Source of the DNA: JAVVUJ01 sp964582545
GTDB lineage: Bacteria > Bacillota > Clostridia > Peptostreptococcales > Anaerovoracaceae
NCBI GenBank assembly: GCA_964582545.1
Contig: CAZOSB010000004.1
Coordinates: 1-64,000 of the forward strand
DNA: 64,000 nucleotides
Direction of reading: 5' to 3'
The notes below the pieces were generated by a model. It was given only the letters and a program-made list of their open reading frames with translations. It had not been told where the DNA came from and searched no databases. Shown here one piece after another: positions 9,421 to 16,233 of this stretch. The position numbers were made by a program, and so were the translations under genes. Position 1 is the stretch's first letter, and every line of letters begins with the position of its first letter.

Positions 9421-9446
9421 AAAGCGGTGCCACACTGCACCGCTTT
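9421..9446 (-). terminator. hairpin/terminator between regulator and tail operon
   Basis: AAAGCGGTGC and GCACCGCTTT form a perfect 10-bp stem around six bases. Read on the minus strand, it is followed by TTCC after the T tract of the stem. It sits after the sigma-like regulator gene (9581) and 41 bases before the first tail gene. It may end the regulator transcript or be an anti-termination target. Confidence 0.6.
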
Positions 9447-9580
9447 CTATGGTAAAAGTCATTTAGAATTTGCAAATTGCATCTGCCCTTTCCAGTAAGT
9501 TCTTATAACTTTCACCGATATCATCTTAGCACAGCTCTTTTGTTACGTGTGTTTCAATATGTAGTTTTTAGAAAAATCTT

Positions 9581-9976
9581 TTATCCGCACCGTTTCTTGA
9601 AAAAACGATGAATTTTTACGCCGATTGCTTCTCTGCTGTATCCCAGCTCTTGTGCAATCTCTTGCTGAGTCATACCTCGGTAGTAATACATCCTGAGGAT
9701 CGTTCTAATCTCAGAACCCTCCACGCTGTCCAACCATTCTTCCATAATTTGCACTTGGTTGCTTAAAGACTCCAGCTTCCCTTCCAACTTCTTTCTCAAC
9801 TTTCGACTCTTCTCCGGATCTACTCCTCTGATCTCAACTCTACGCTTCGTATAAGGGAATTCGCTTCTGCTTCCTGTTACGCAATCAGAAACCACCGGCA
9901 GATTTTTCAAATCTTCCTGTAAACTTCTAATTTCATATTTTACGGAACGTAATTGCTCTAAATCTTGTCTTGTCAT
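9581..9976 (-). CDS. sigma-70 region 4-like transcriptional regulator of the tail island
   Basis: A 131-residue protein (142 if the GTG at 10009 is used). The N-terminal 85 residues are charged coiled-coil-like helices. The C-terminus carries a sigma region 4-type helix-turn-helix, RGMTQQEIAQELGYSREAIG, as in RinA/ArpU-type late-gene activators of Gram-positive phages. It probably switches on the tail operon that follows. ATG at 9976 overlaps the stop of a 13-codon leader frame (ATGA), and the strong GAGGAGG lies before that leader rather than before 9976; GTG 10009 is 10 bases from the same GGAGG. The start is therefore unresolved. Confidence 0.8.
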   Translation of the reverse strand: MTRQDLEQLRSVKYEIRSLQEDLKNLPVVSDCVTGSRSEFPYTKRRVEIRGVDPEKSRKLRKKLEGKLESLSNQVQIMEEWLDSVEGSEIRTILRMYYYRGMTQQEIAQELGYSREAIGVKIHRFFKKRCG

Positions 9977-10014
9977 GATCTTGTGTATGATGTATCTGTA
10001 ATTAAACACATCAT
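9973..10014 (-). CDS. possible 13-codon leader peptide before the sigma-like regulator
   Basis: ATG at 10014 follows AGGAGGAG at an ideal distance and opens a frame MMCLITDTSYTRS that stops at TGA inside the ATGA overlap with the regulator ATG (9976). This arrangement would couple regulator translation to the leader. It is outside all large frames. It could equally be chance if the regulator starts at GTG 10009. Confidence 0.35.
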   Translation of the reverse strand: MMCLITDTSYTRS

Positions 10015-10038
10015 AATCTCCTCCTCTTTTTTTATTTT

Positions 10039-10146
10039 TTCTAAGAAAATTGAATTTATTATTTATTTTTCTTAATTTCTAAGAATTTATTTAATATTAT
10101 TCTATAATTTTAAGATTGTCAATTATTTTTTCTTAAATTCTTAGAA
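10039..10146. promoter_or_regulatory. three TTCTWAGAA operator-like palindromes of the divergent switch
   Basis: TTCTAAGAA occurs at 10039-10047 and 10077-10085 and TTCTTAGAA at 10138-10146. A larger inverted repeat (CAATTATTTTTTCTTA at 10120-10135 with TTAGAAAAAATAATTG at 10141-10156, 15 of 16 paired) covers the -35 boxes of both divergent promoters. These are probable binding sites of the HTH repressor encoded at 10208. The arrangement resembles phage immunity switches. Confidence 0.7.
10094..10122 (-). promoter_or_regulatory. promoter of the sigma-like regulator / tail island
   Basis: On the minus strand, TTGACA (10117-10122) and TAATAT (10094-10099) are separated by exactly 17 bp, a near-consensus promoter. 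Operator 10077-10085 covers its start region and the large palindrome covers its -35, so repression is easy to picture. Confidence 0.8.
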
Positions 10147-10153
10147 AAAATAA

Positions 10154-10182
10154 TTGACTTCATTTTTCATATGAGATACAAT
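10154..10182 (+). promoter_or_regulatory. promoter of the repressor gene
   Basis: TTGACT (10154-10159) and TACAAT (10177-10182) are separated by 17 bp, 26 bases before the repressor ATG. The right arm of the large inverted repeat overlaps the -35, which suggests autoregulation. Confidence 0.75.
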
Positions 10183-10207
10183 TAAATCAGAAGAAATGAG
10201 GTGACCC

Positions 10208-10654
10208 ATGAAAAAATATATCGGTGAAACTCTGAAAGCTCAGCGAAGTAAATCCGGTATTTCTGTAAAGCAAATCTCCGACCTCCTCTCACGGGAAGGA
10301 TTGAAGGCTTCAGAAAAAACCATTTATAGTTGGGAATCGGGAAACAGCCAACCCACTCCCGACGCTTTCCTGCTCATGTGCCGAACTTACGAAATAGATG
10401 ATATTCTATCGACCTTTGGTTACTATTCCGAAGAAGGAAAAGGTCTACAATCCTTGCAAGAGCGAATCTTGCTGAGAAAATACCACAGTCTAAACCAGTT
10501 AGGTCAGTCCAAGATCCATGAATATCTGGATGATCTTGTTCACTCGGGAAAATATGAAATGGCACAGGATCTTCTTATGCCCATAGCCGCCCACAACGAT
10601 GACTGTTCACCGGAACAATTAGAACTGATGCGGCAGGACTTGGAGGAATTATAA
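10208..10654 (+). CDS. XRE-family HTH repressor of the tail island
   Basis: A 148-residue protein with a Cro/CI-type helix-turn-helix in residues 5-62 (IGETLKAQRSKSGISVKQIS and KTIYSWESGNSQPTPDA) and a helical C-terminal half. GAGGTGA precedes the ATG. It is transcribed divergently from the regulator and tail genes and is followed 19 bases later by an ImmA-type protease gene, the standard repressor/anti-repressor-protease pair of Gram-positive mobile elements. It probably binds the TTCTWAGAA palindromes in the intergenic region and keeps the tail genes silent. Confidence 0.88.
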   Translation: MKKYIGETLKAQRSKSGISVKQISDLLSREGLKASEKTIYSWESGNSQPTPDAFLLMCRTYEIDDILSTFGYYSEEGKGLQSLQERILLRKYHSLNQLGQSKIHEYLDDLVHSGKYEMAQDLLMPIAAHNDDCSPEQLELMRQDLEEL

Positions 10655-10682
10655 CGTTGATAAAACAAGGGGGATGATTTTA

Positions 10683-11078
10683 TTGGCAATAACGTATGAA
10701 GAATTGTTGCAAGAAGCATCAGACGAAGGGGTTCACGTTGTTGAAAAGCATTTTAAATCCAATGCGAAGGGCTTATGTAAAGGAAATAAAATTGCTGTAA
10801 ACAAAAAAATTTTAACAAAGCAAGAGAAAAAATGTATTTTGGCAGAAGAAATGGGTCATTATTACACCACCGTAGGGGATATTTTGCCCCAAGACAACAT
10901 TGCCCACCTGAAGCAAGAATATACGGCCAGAAAGTGGGCCTATGGTAAATTAATTCCCATAGAAGATATTTTAAATGCCATCAGCAGCGGGCACGGAGAA
11001 ACCTTCAGCATGGCAGAATTTTTAGATGTGGATGAGAATTTTCTACAAGATTGTCTCAAATATTATGGTTTTTTATAA
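10683..11078 (+). CDS. immA: ImmA/IrrE-family metallopeptidase
   Basis: A 131-residue protein with the shortened ImmA zinc-peptidase motif: the helix ILAEEMGHYYTT aligns with the HExxH helix, with Glu in the first His position as in many ImmA proteins (LAEELGHYHT-type). The family cleaves the partner repressor to induce mobile elements. A TTG start at 10683 is preferred because the GGGGG ribosome site abuts the ATG at 10674 but lies 9 bases from the TTG. It follows the repressor in one operon. Loss of repressor by this protease, possibly after DNA damage, would switch on the tail operon (inference). Confidence 0.82.
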   Translation: MAITYEELLQEASDEGVHVVEKHFKSNAKGLCKGNKIAVNKKILTKQEKKCILAEEMGHYYTTVGDILPQDNIAHLKQEYTARKWAYGKLIPIEDILNAISSGHGETFSMAEFLDVDENFLQDCLKYYGFL

Positions 11079-11146
11079 AAAGTCTTAAAAAAACCTTTAC
11101 CACATGTCCCCTTTTATGATACACTACTAACCATTACAACTTTATA

Positions 11147-11185
11147 AGACAGTTCGCAACCATCCTGTCTCAAAACAAAACTATT
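11147..11185 (+). promoter_or_regulatory. preQ1-I riboswitch aptamer
   Basis: Stem AGACAG (11147-11152)/CTGTCT (11165-11170) encloses loop TTCGCAACCATC and is followed by an A-rich tail, CAAAACAAAACTA. This matches the layout of class I preQ1 aptamers (short P1, UUC-containing loop, A-rich strand that docks to form a pseudoknot). The next gene is a YhhQ-type queuosine precursor transporter, the expected regulon. An intrinsic terminator lies about 80 bases downstream. Confidence 0.75.
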
Positions 11186-11261
11186 ATCTTTTAAAGAAGA
11201 TAAGCGGGAAAAATGCTAATTACAGGTAATAAATAATTGGCATGAATTTTTGGGTTTTTAC

Positions 11262-11290
11262 CGGGTGCGTTGCTGCGCCCGTTTTTTTTA
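11262..11290 (+). terminator. riboswitch-associated terminator before the queuosine precursor transporter
   Basis: CGGGTGCG and TGCGCCCG pair around TTGC (two G-U pairs) and are followed by eight T residues. It lies between the aptamer and the ribosome site of the transporter gene, so it is the likely ligand-controlled terminator. Confidence 0.8.
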
Positions 11291-11346
11291 TTATTCCGTC
11301 ATTTCCACGTTTTTTATCGCAGTGATTACAGGAGGATTAACCCGAC

Positions 11347-12045
11347 ATGACCAATGAACTTTTGCTGATTTTAAACCTTTTTTTCATTTATGGCAGCGTA
11401 TTTGTCTGTTTTAAATTATTTGGAAAAAAAGGTCTATTTTGTTTTGCCGTATTGGCATCCATAGCTGCTAATATCGAGGTCTTGATCCTGGTCAACGCCT
11501 TCGGCATGGAGCAAACCCTGGGCAACATCCTCTTTGGCTCCACATTCCTTGTTACAGATATATTGAGTGAGCTTTATGGAAAGAAAACAGCTAAGGATGC
11601 TGTAAATATCAGTATTTTTACTACAATACTCTTTATTTTTATCACACAAACTTGGTTTTTATATGCTCCTGCCCAAGAAGATGTCCTTATGGAGAGTATT
11701 CGGAACATTTTTTCAAATACACCCCGCATCATGATTGCTGGCATTTTAGTGTATGGGATCGTGCAACGGTTCGACGTGTGGCTCTATCATAAGATATGGA
11801 AAATCACTGAAGAAAAAACAGGTTCTGATAAAAGGTTTTTATGGTTGAGAAACAATGGTTCCACCCTTATCAGTCAGCTGATCAACAGTGTATTATTTAC
11901 ATTTGGAGCGTTTTGGGGCACCTATGATGTCAGTACACTCTTTGCAATCGTTATGTCAAGCTATATCATCTTCATAGTTACCAGCATTGCCGATACACCC
12001 ATAGTTTATCTTGTTAGGAATCACTTCAATAAAAAAGTGACCTAA
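11347..12045 (+). CDS. yhhQ: queuosine precursor transporter (YhhQ/QPTR family)
   Basis: A 232-residue integral membrane protein with about six transmembrane segments and the family signature around residues 58-75 (NILFGSTFLVTDILSELYGKKTA) plus the late GSTLISQLINSVLFTFGAFWGTYD segment. The family imports queuosine precursors such as preQ0/preQ1 for tRNA wobble modification. A preQ1-I aptamer and terminator in the 5' leader support the assignment and predict repression by preQ1. AGGAGG lies 11 bases before the ATG. The gene ends in a terminator that includes its stop codon. Confidence 0.9.
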   Translation: MTNELLLILNLFFIYGSVFVCFKLFGKKGLFCFAVLASIAANIEVLILVNAFGMEQTLGNILFGSTFLVTDILSELYGKKTAKDAVNISIFTTILFIFITQTWFLYAPAQEDVLMESIRNIFSNTPRIMIAGILVYGIVQRFDVWLYHKIWKITEEKTGSDKRFLWLRNNGSTLISQLINSVLFTFGAFWGTYDVSTLFAIVMSSYIIFIVTSIADTPIVYLVRNHFNKKVT

Positions 12046-12071
12046 AACTTATATGCTTCAAGTCACTTTTT
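12032..12071 (+). terminator. terminator overlapping the end of yhhQ
   Basis: AAAAAGTGAC (12032-12041) pairs with GTCACTTTTT (12062-12071) across a 20-base loop; the stem includes the last codons of yhhQ. It ends in a T run. Confidence 0.6.
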
Positions 12072-12098
12072 CCTATAATGTTATAAATATAAATAAAA

Positions 12099-12203
12099 TA
12101 CATAGTTTAAAGCATTCCTTATCAATTGTAGAAAGATTATTTGATAAAAAACGAGCTACATATACTGCAAGGAAGATGAGACAAAGAATGCTTTAGCTAT
12201 GTA
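12099..12203. repeat. 105-bp element bounded by imperfect inverted repeats
   Basis: TACATAGTTTAAAGCATTC (12099-12117) and GAATGCTTTAGCTATGTA (12186-12203) are near-perfect inverted repeats around a 68-base centre that itself contains TTATCA...TGATAA. No gene is present between 12046 and 12287. It could be a small transposon remnant or a structured RNA. Confidence 0.5.
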
Positions 12204-12287
12204 ATAGTTAAAGTTTATTGATTTTAATTTAGAATAATATATAATATGAAACAAATAACGAATTGTGAATAATTTATAAAAAATTAT

Positions 12288-12986
12288 TTAATCTGCCACA
12301 TCTGCTCCGAAAATTCCCAAACATTGTTCAAAAAGTTCAAAGTTATTTTCTTTATAAATTAAAAAATTTTGAAAGTAACCTAAGCTGTCTGCATGATACT
12401 GCCCTGAAATTTGCTGAAAAGCCAAAAGGTCATAAGTACCATCTTCATCTACATCAACAGGAAATAGTGAGGATATGGGATCCACAAAACCTTCTATTGG
12501 CTTTTTCAACCTTCCTAGGGTATCATAGATCTGGCTTAAATACTCTCCACCCCTCTGAGAAATATCAATAATATATTTTTTATTATTATTCATACAGATC
12601 GCTTCCACCTTATAAAAATTTTTAAACGCAACCATGTATTGGAATCGTTCATTATATTCTTCTGAAGAAAATAATTTCTTTGAACGATTGTTTACAAATG
12701 AATATATGTAATCATACGTCATTCCCCCGCTTCCTCCTGAATCGATGGTTACGAATACATCGGATACCTTGTCACCTGTAAAATCACCTAGAAACAGCCT
12801 TGGATTATATCCTCCGAATGGAAGTTCCACCACCATCACCTTTCCTGTCCTGCCATTCTTAACTACAAGTTCCATTTTATCAATATATCCACCCTCTGAC
12901 TCTTTGATTCCCGTAACATACACCCTATCAAGCTTTTTGTCTCCCGTAACATCTCCGAAAGCCCATGCAACAATTTCTCTTTTCAT
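12288..12986 (-). CDS. VCBS/FG-GAP-repeat-like protein
   Basis: A 232-residue protein with no signal peptide and repeated Asp-rich beta-propeller blade motifs: WAFGDVTGDKKLDRVYVTG near residue 8, LFLGDFTGDKVSDVFV near residue 65, and VDVDEDGTYDLLAFQ near residue 175. These resemble the calcium-binding loops of FG-GAP/VCBS blades. ATG at 12986 is chosen because AGGGGTGAT precedes it; the longer frame to 13058 has no such site. Similar proteins are common in spore-forming Firmicutes but their role is unknown. It is a single gene, divergent from the chemoreceptor gene. Confidence 0.7.
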   Translation of the reverse strand: MKREIVAWAFGDVTGDKKLDRVYVTGIKESEGGYIDKMELVVKNGRTGKVMVVELPFGGYNPRLFLGDFTGDKVSDVFVTIDSGGSGGMTYDYIYSFVNNRSKKLFSSEEYNERFQYMVAFKNFYKVEAICMNNNKKYIIDISQRGGEYLSQIYDTLGRLKKPIEGFVDPISSLFPVDVDEDGTYDLLAFQQISGQYHADSLGYFQNFLIYKENNFELFEQCLGIFGADVAD

Positions 12987-13145
12987 TTTTATCACCCCTT
13001 TTATCAGTATATGTCGTAAGTGGAAAAAAGTACGAAAAAAGTAAGTGATTTTTTCCATGTATTTTGTTATACTATCAGTAACATAAAAATATAAAATTGG
13101 AATTTATAAACGTTCCAAAATTGTTCTTACCATCGGAGGTAAATT

Positions 13146-15119
13146 ATGAATTTGAATAAAAAATTATTGAGGACTATCATTCCAATTTTAATATTGGTTT
13201 GCTTAGCAGCAATATACTCAAAGCTATCATCCACAAACACCTACTTAAATAGGCAGGCAGAATTAGAGCTTTCTGAACGAGGTACTGCTGTATCGGCCAG
13301 CACAGATGCCTACCTTCGTAAATATATGTACATGTTAGATAACTTTGCAGAGGAAGCCTCCATCAAAGACCCCTTCGCAGATCCCAGAACCTACGAGCAA
13401 TATTTGGCAGTAAGACTTCGCGATAATCCAGATATTTTAACTGTATATATGGCAAGTCCTACCAATGGATTTATAGATTCCACCTTATGGGTGCCCGATG
13501 CCGACTATATTCCAACACAACGTGACTGGTATATTGAAGCCGTCAATAGCAATGAAATTGTAGTTTCCGACCCTTATATCGATGCTCAAACAGGGGATAG
13601 CATTATTTCTATTTCTAAAAAAGTAGAAAGTAATGGTGTTCTTTTAGGTGTCATGTCGTTGGATTTAACCATAAACGAATTAGTAAACTTTATAAATACC
13701 ACCGTCAACGAGGATGGAACCTATTCCTTTCTTGTGGACAAAAATGGTGGAATCGTTGCCCACCCATTAGATCAATTCAAACCTCAGGGTGATAATCTCT
13801 TCAATCTATCCGAAGTGGAGAACGGACTGTATACACCTGTGGTTAAAATCATTGAAAACCATGAAGGTTTTATTAAAATGAAAGATTATGATGGTAAGGA
13901 GAGAATCTTTACTGCTCAAGGTTTGGAAGCTACCCATTGGAGCGTTATTTCCACCTTCTCTACCGATAAGTTAAAGACAGCTTTACTCAAGGGAATGATT
14001 GGTGGAATTGCAATCTTTGTATTTGCAATCGTAGCCGTCATATTTATGTTGGTGGTATTCTCCAAAAAATATTTTACACCTATCGTTGCCATCTCCAATG
14101 TGCTGGAAGAGGTTTCGCACGGAAATTTAAGAGTTGATACAAAACATATTCATAATAATAGTTTTGAAATCAATAAATTACTAAATTCTCTAAACAAAAC
14201 TACAAACTCCATACAGACTTATATAGAAGAAATTGATAGAATGACTGATCAGATGTCCGAAGGCGACTTTAATGTAACCACGTCTCAATCCTTTATCGGA
14301 GACTACAAGTCCATTGAAGATTCATTGATGAGACTCAGCCATGAAATGTCCTTTACGTTGAGGCAGATTGGATCAACTGCAAGCCAAGTTTCTCAAGGTT
14401 CTGAGCAGGTATCCCATGGAGCGCAATCGCTGGCGCAGGGTGCTGCCCACCAGGCCAACTCCATCGACAATCTTTCAGAATCTGTGAATGTAATCTCTAC
14501 TCAGGTGAGAGAAACAGCAGAAAACTCGGTCAAAGCCAGTCAGTTATCCTCAGCTGCATCGGTTGCCATAACCAAGGGTAATGAGCAAATGCAAAAGCTC
14601 ATGAATGCTATGAAAGATATCGATTCAAAATCTACTGAAATAAGCAAGATTATTAAAACCATCGAAGACATTGCTTTCCAGACAAACATACTGGCCTTAA
14701 ATGCTGCTGTAGAAGCCGCAAGGGCTGGTGTTGCCGGAAAGGGTTTTGCCGTAGTTGCAGACGAAGTGAGAAACCTAGCTGGAAAATCTGCTGACGCTGC
14801 TAAAAACACAACTTCCTTAATCAGCGCCTCTGTCACAGCTATCTCTGACGGTGTAGGACTGGCAGATGAAACCGCTGCAGAATTAGAGGAGATCGTGAAA
14901 AGTGTAAAAGAAACCACTGATACCATCAGTGAAATTACAAATGCCACAAGGGAGCAATCCTCCGCTTTAGCTGAAATAACCACAGGGATCAATCAAATTT
15001 CAGAGGTGGTGCAAGTCAATTCTGCCACAAGCGAGGAAAGTGCTGCTGCCAGTGAGCAGTTATCCGGTCAAGCCAATCTATTAAAAGAGTTGTTAGTAAA
15101 ATTTAGATTAAGAGATTAA
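13146..15119 (+). CDS. methyl-accepting chemotaxis protein (dCache sensor)
   Basis: A 657-residue transmembrane chemoreceptor. A first membrane segment lies at about residues 9-26. The extracellular double-Cache domain spans about 35-275 (WVPDADYIPTQRDWYIEA is the ligand-pocket signature). A second membrane segment lies at about 280-305, followed by a HAMP-like region and the signalling domain from about 400, with the conserved hairpin tip containing IAFQTNILALNAAVEAARAG. dCache receptors of this type often sense amino acids or other small organic molecules. No CheR-tethering pentapeptide is present at the C-terminus. GGAGG precedes the ATG. It stands alone, without other chemotaxis genes in the window. 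Confidence 0.93.
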   Translation: MNLNKKLLRTIIPILILVCLAAIYSKLSSTNTYLNRQAELELSERGTAVSASTDAYLRKYMYMLDNFAEEASIKDPFADPRTYEQYLAVRLRDNPDILTVYMASPTNGFIDSTLWVPDADYIPTQRDWYIEAVNSNEIVVSDPYIDAQTGDSIISISKKVESNGVLLGVMSLDLTINELVNFINTTVNEDGTYSFLVDKNGGIVAHPLDQFKPQGDNLFNLSEVENGLYTPVVKIIENHEGFIKMKDYDGKERIFTAQGLEATHWSVISTFSTDKLKTALLKGMIGGIAIFVFAIVAVIFMLVVFSKKYFTPIVAISNVLEEVSHGNLRVDTKHIHNNSFEINKLLNSLNKTTNSIQTYIEEIDRMTDQMSEGDFNVTTSQSFIGDYKSIEDSLMRLSHEMSFTLRQIGSTASQVSQGSEQVSHGAQSLAQGAAHQANSIDNLSESVNVISTQVRETAENSVKASQLSSAASVAITKGNEQMQKLMNAMKDIDSKSTEISKIIKTIEDIAFQTNILALNAAVEAARAGVAGKGFAVVADEVRNLAGKSADAAKNTTSLISASVTAISDGVGLADETAAELEEIVKSVKETTDTISEITNATREQSSALAEITTGINQISEVVQVNSATSEESAAASEQLSGQANLLKELLVKFRLRD

Positions 15120-15187
15120 AATAATTCATTATTTAATTATGCAATTGAAAACAATGTTTTTAATTGCATAATATAATTATAATTAGA

Positions 15188-16231
15188 TTATAATAATTTA
15201 CAGAAACCTTTAAATGCAGTTGGAAGGGGAATATCCTCTTCCAATGTTTTTTTGCTCACCCAATCCAACTCATGGTTCCGGTTTAGGCAAAGAACCTGAT
15301 ATCCGATCATATGCCACTCTCTATGAGTAAAAATATGCTTGCTGTTCATTTCCCCTGCTACTTTTTCTATGGCAATTCCCCACGTTAGCAGTAGTTCGCT
15401 TACCTCTTGGGGTGTCAGTAGACCTTCCACATTTGGGAATTCCCAAAGGCCCCCCAACAAGCCCCCTTCCTGCCTTTTGCGAATGGCGACCTTATCTTCC
15501 TCACAAAGAATTAGGATGGTTTTAAGCTCCTTCTTTCTCGCTTGTTTTTTCATTTTAAGAGGCAGTTTCAATTGTGTTTCATTTTTATAGGCTTTACAAA
15601 GAAAGGTCAAAGGGCAATCCTCACACTTGGGTACACCTGCCGGTGTACAAATTACGGCTCCCAGTTCCATAAGTGCCTGTGTAAAATCTCCACATCGGTT
15701 GATGGGATAGATACCCCTCAGAGCCTCCGTAACTTCCTTTTTAAAGCAAGCTTCCGTAACTTCCCGATACTCTTCCAGAATTCTAGCCACAACACGCATA
15801 ACATTGCCGTCTACAGCAGGTATAGGATAGCCGAAGGAGATGGATGAGATGGCTCCTGCCGTGTACTCACCGATTCCCGGCAATGACAAAATATCCTGAA
15901 ACTCGTGGGGAAATCGCCCCTGGTACTTCTCTAGGATTATTTTAGCAGCCTTCTGTAAATTGCGTACGCGATTGTAATATCCTAACCCCTCCCATAGCTT
16001 TAGCAGAAGGGTTTCATTTGCTTCTGCTAAACTTTGTATGTCCGGAAGGGCCAACATAAATCGATCAAAATATGGCTTCACCGCCTCCACCCTGGTCTGC
16101 TGCAACATAATTTCTGAAACCCATATCCTATAGGGGTCTTGGTTTTTCCTCCAAGGCAATATTCTCGCATGCTCATCATACCAAAACAAGAGAGGCTGAA
16201 CCAACCTTCCAAGCTCCAAAGCCTGTTCCAT
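15188..16231 (-). CDS. mutY: A/G-specific adenine glycosylase MutY
   Basis: A 347-residue base-excision repair enzyme that removes adenine opposite 8-oxoguanine. It shows the catalytic Glu region SEIMLQQTRVE near residue 40, the helix-hairpin-helix LPGIGEYTAGAI near 115, the catalytic Asp in AVDGNVMRV near 137, and an Fe-S cluster loop near 190-208. A C-terminal NUDIX-like domain recognises 8-oxoG (SKHIFTHREWHM). The Fe-S loop is C-x7-C-x2-C-x5-C, one residue longer than the usual C-x6-C. ATG at 16231 lies two bases after the thrC stop; GTG 16243 is an alternative. It is probably co-transcribed with thrC. Confidence 0.95.
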   Translation of the reverse strand: MEQALELGRLVQPLLFWYDEHARILPWRKNQDPYRIWVSEIMLQQTRVEAVKPYFDRFMLALPDIQSLAEANETLLLKLWEGLGYYNRVRNLQKAAKIILEKYQGRFPHEFQDILSLPGIGEYTAGAISSISFGYPIPAVDGNVMRVVARILEEYREVTEACFKKEVTEALRGIYPINRCGDFTQALMELGAVICTPAGVPKCEDCPLTFLCKAYKNETQLKLPLKMKKQARKKELKTILILCEEDKVAIRKRQEGGLLGGLWEFPNVEGLLTPQEVSELLLTWGIAIEKVAGEMNSKHIFTHREWHMIGYQVLCLNRNHELDWVSKKTLEEDIPLPTAFKGFCKLL

Positions 16232-16233
16232 AT

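Noticed and set aside
8919..9440. Longer form of the first tail gene starting at 9440
   Set aside because: That start lies inside a perfect hairpin with no ribosome site; GGAGG sits before ATG 9380/9386.
1701..10009. Complete prophage
   Set aside because: No head, packaging, replication or integration genes and no attachment-site repeats were seen next to the tail genes or the tRNA.
9581..10009. Typical sporulation or stress sigma factor
   Set aside because: Only a region 4-like helix-turn-helix is visible; no region 2 is present, so it is a phage late-regulator type.
15136..15172. Terminator after the chemoreceptor gene
   Set aside because: An 11-bp AT-only stem (ATTATGCAATT/AATTGCATAAT) is present but lacks a following T run and has a long loop; support is weak.
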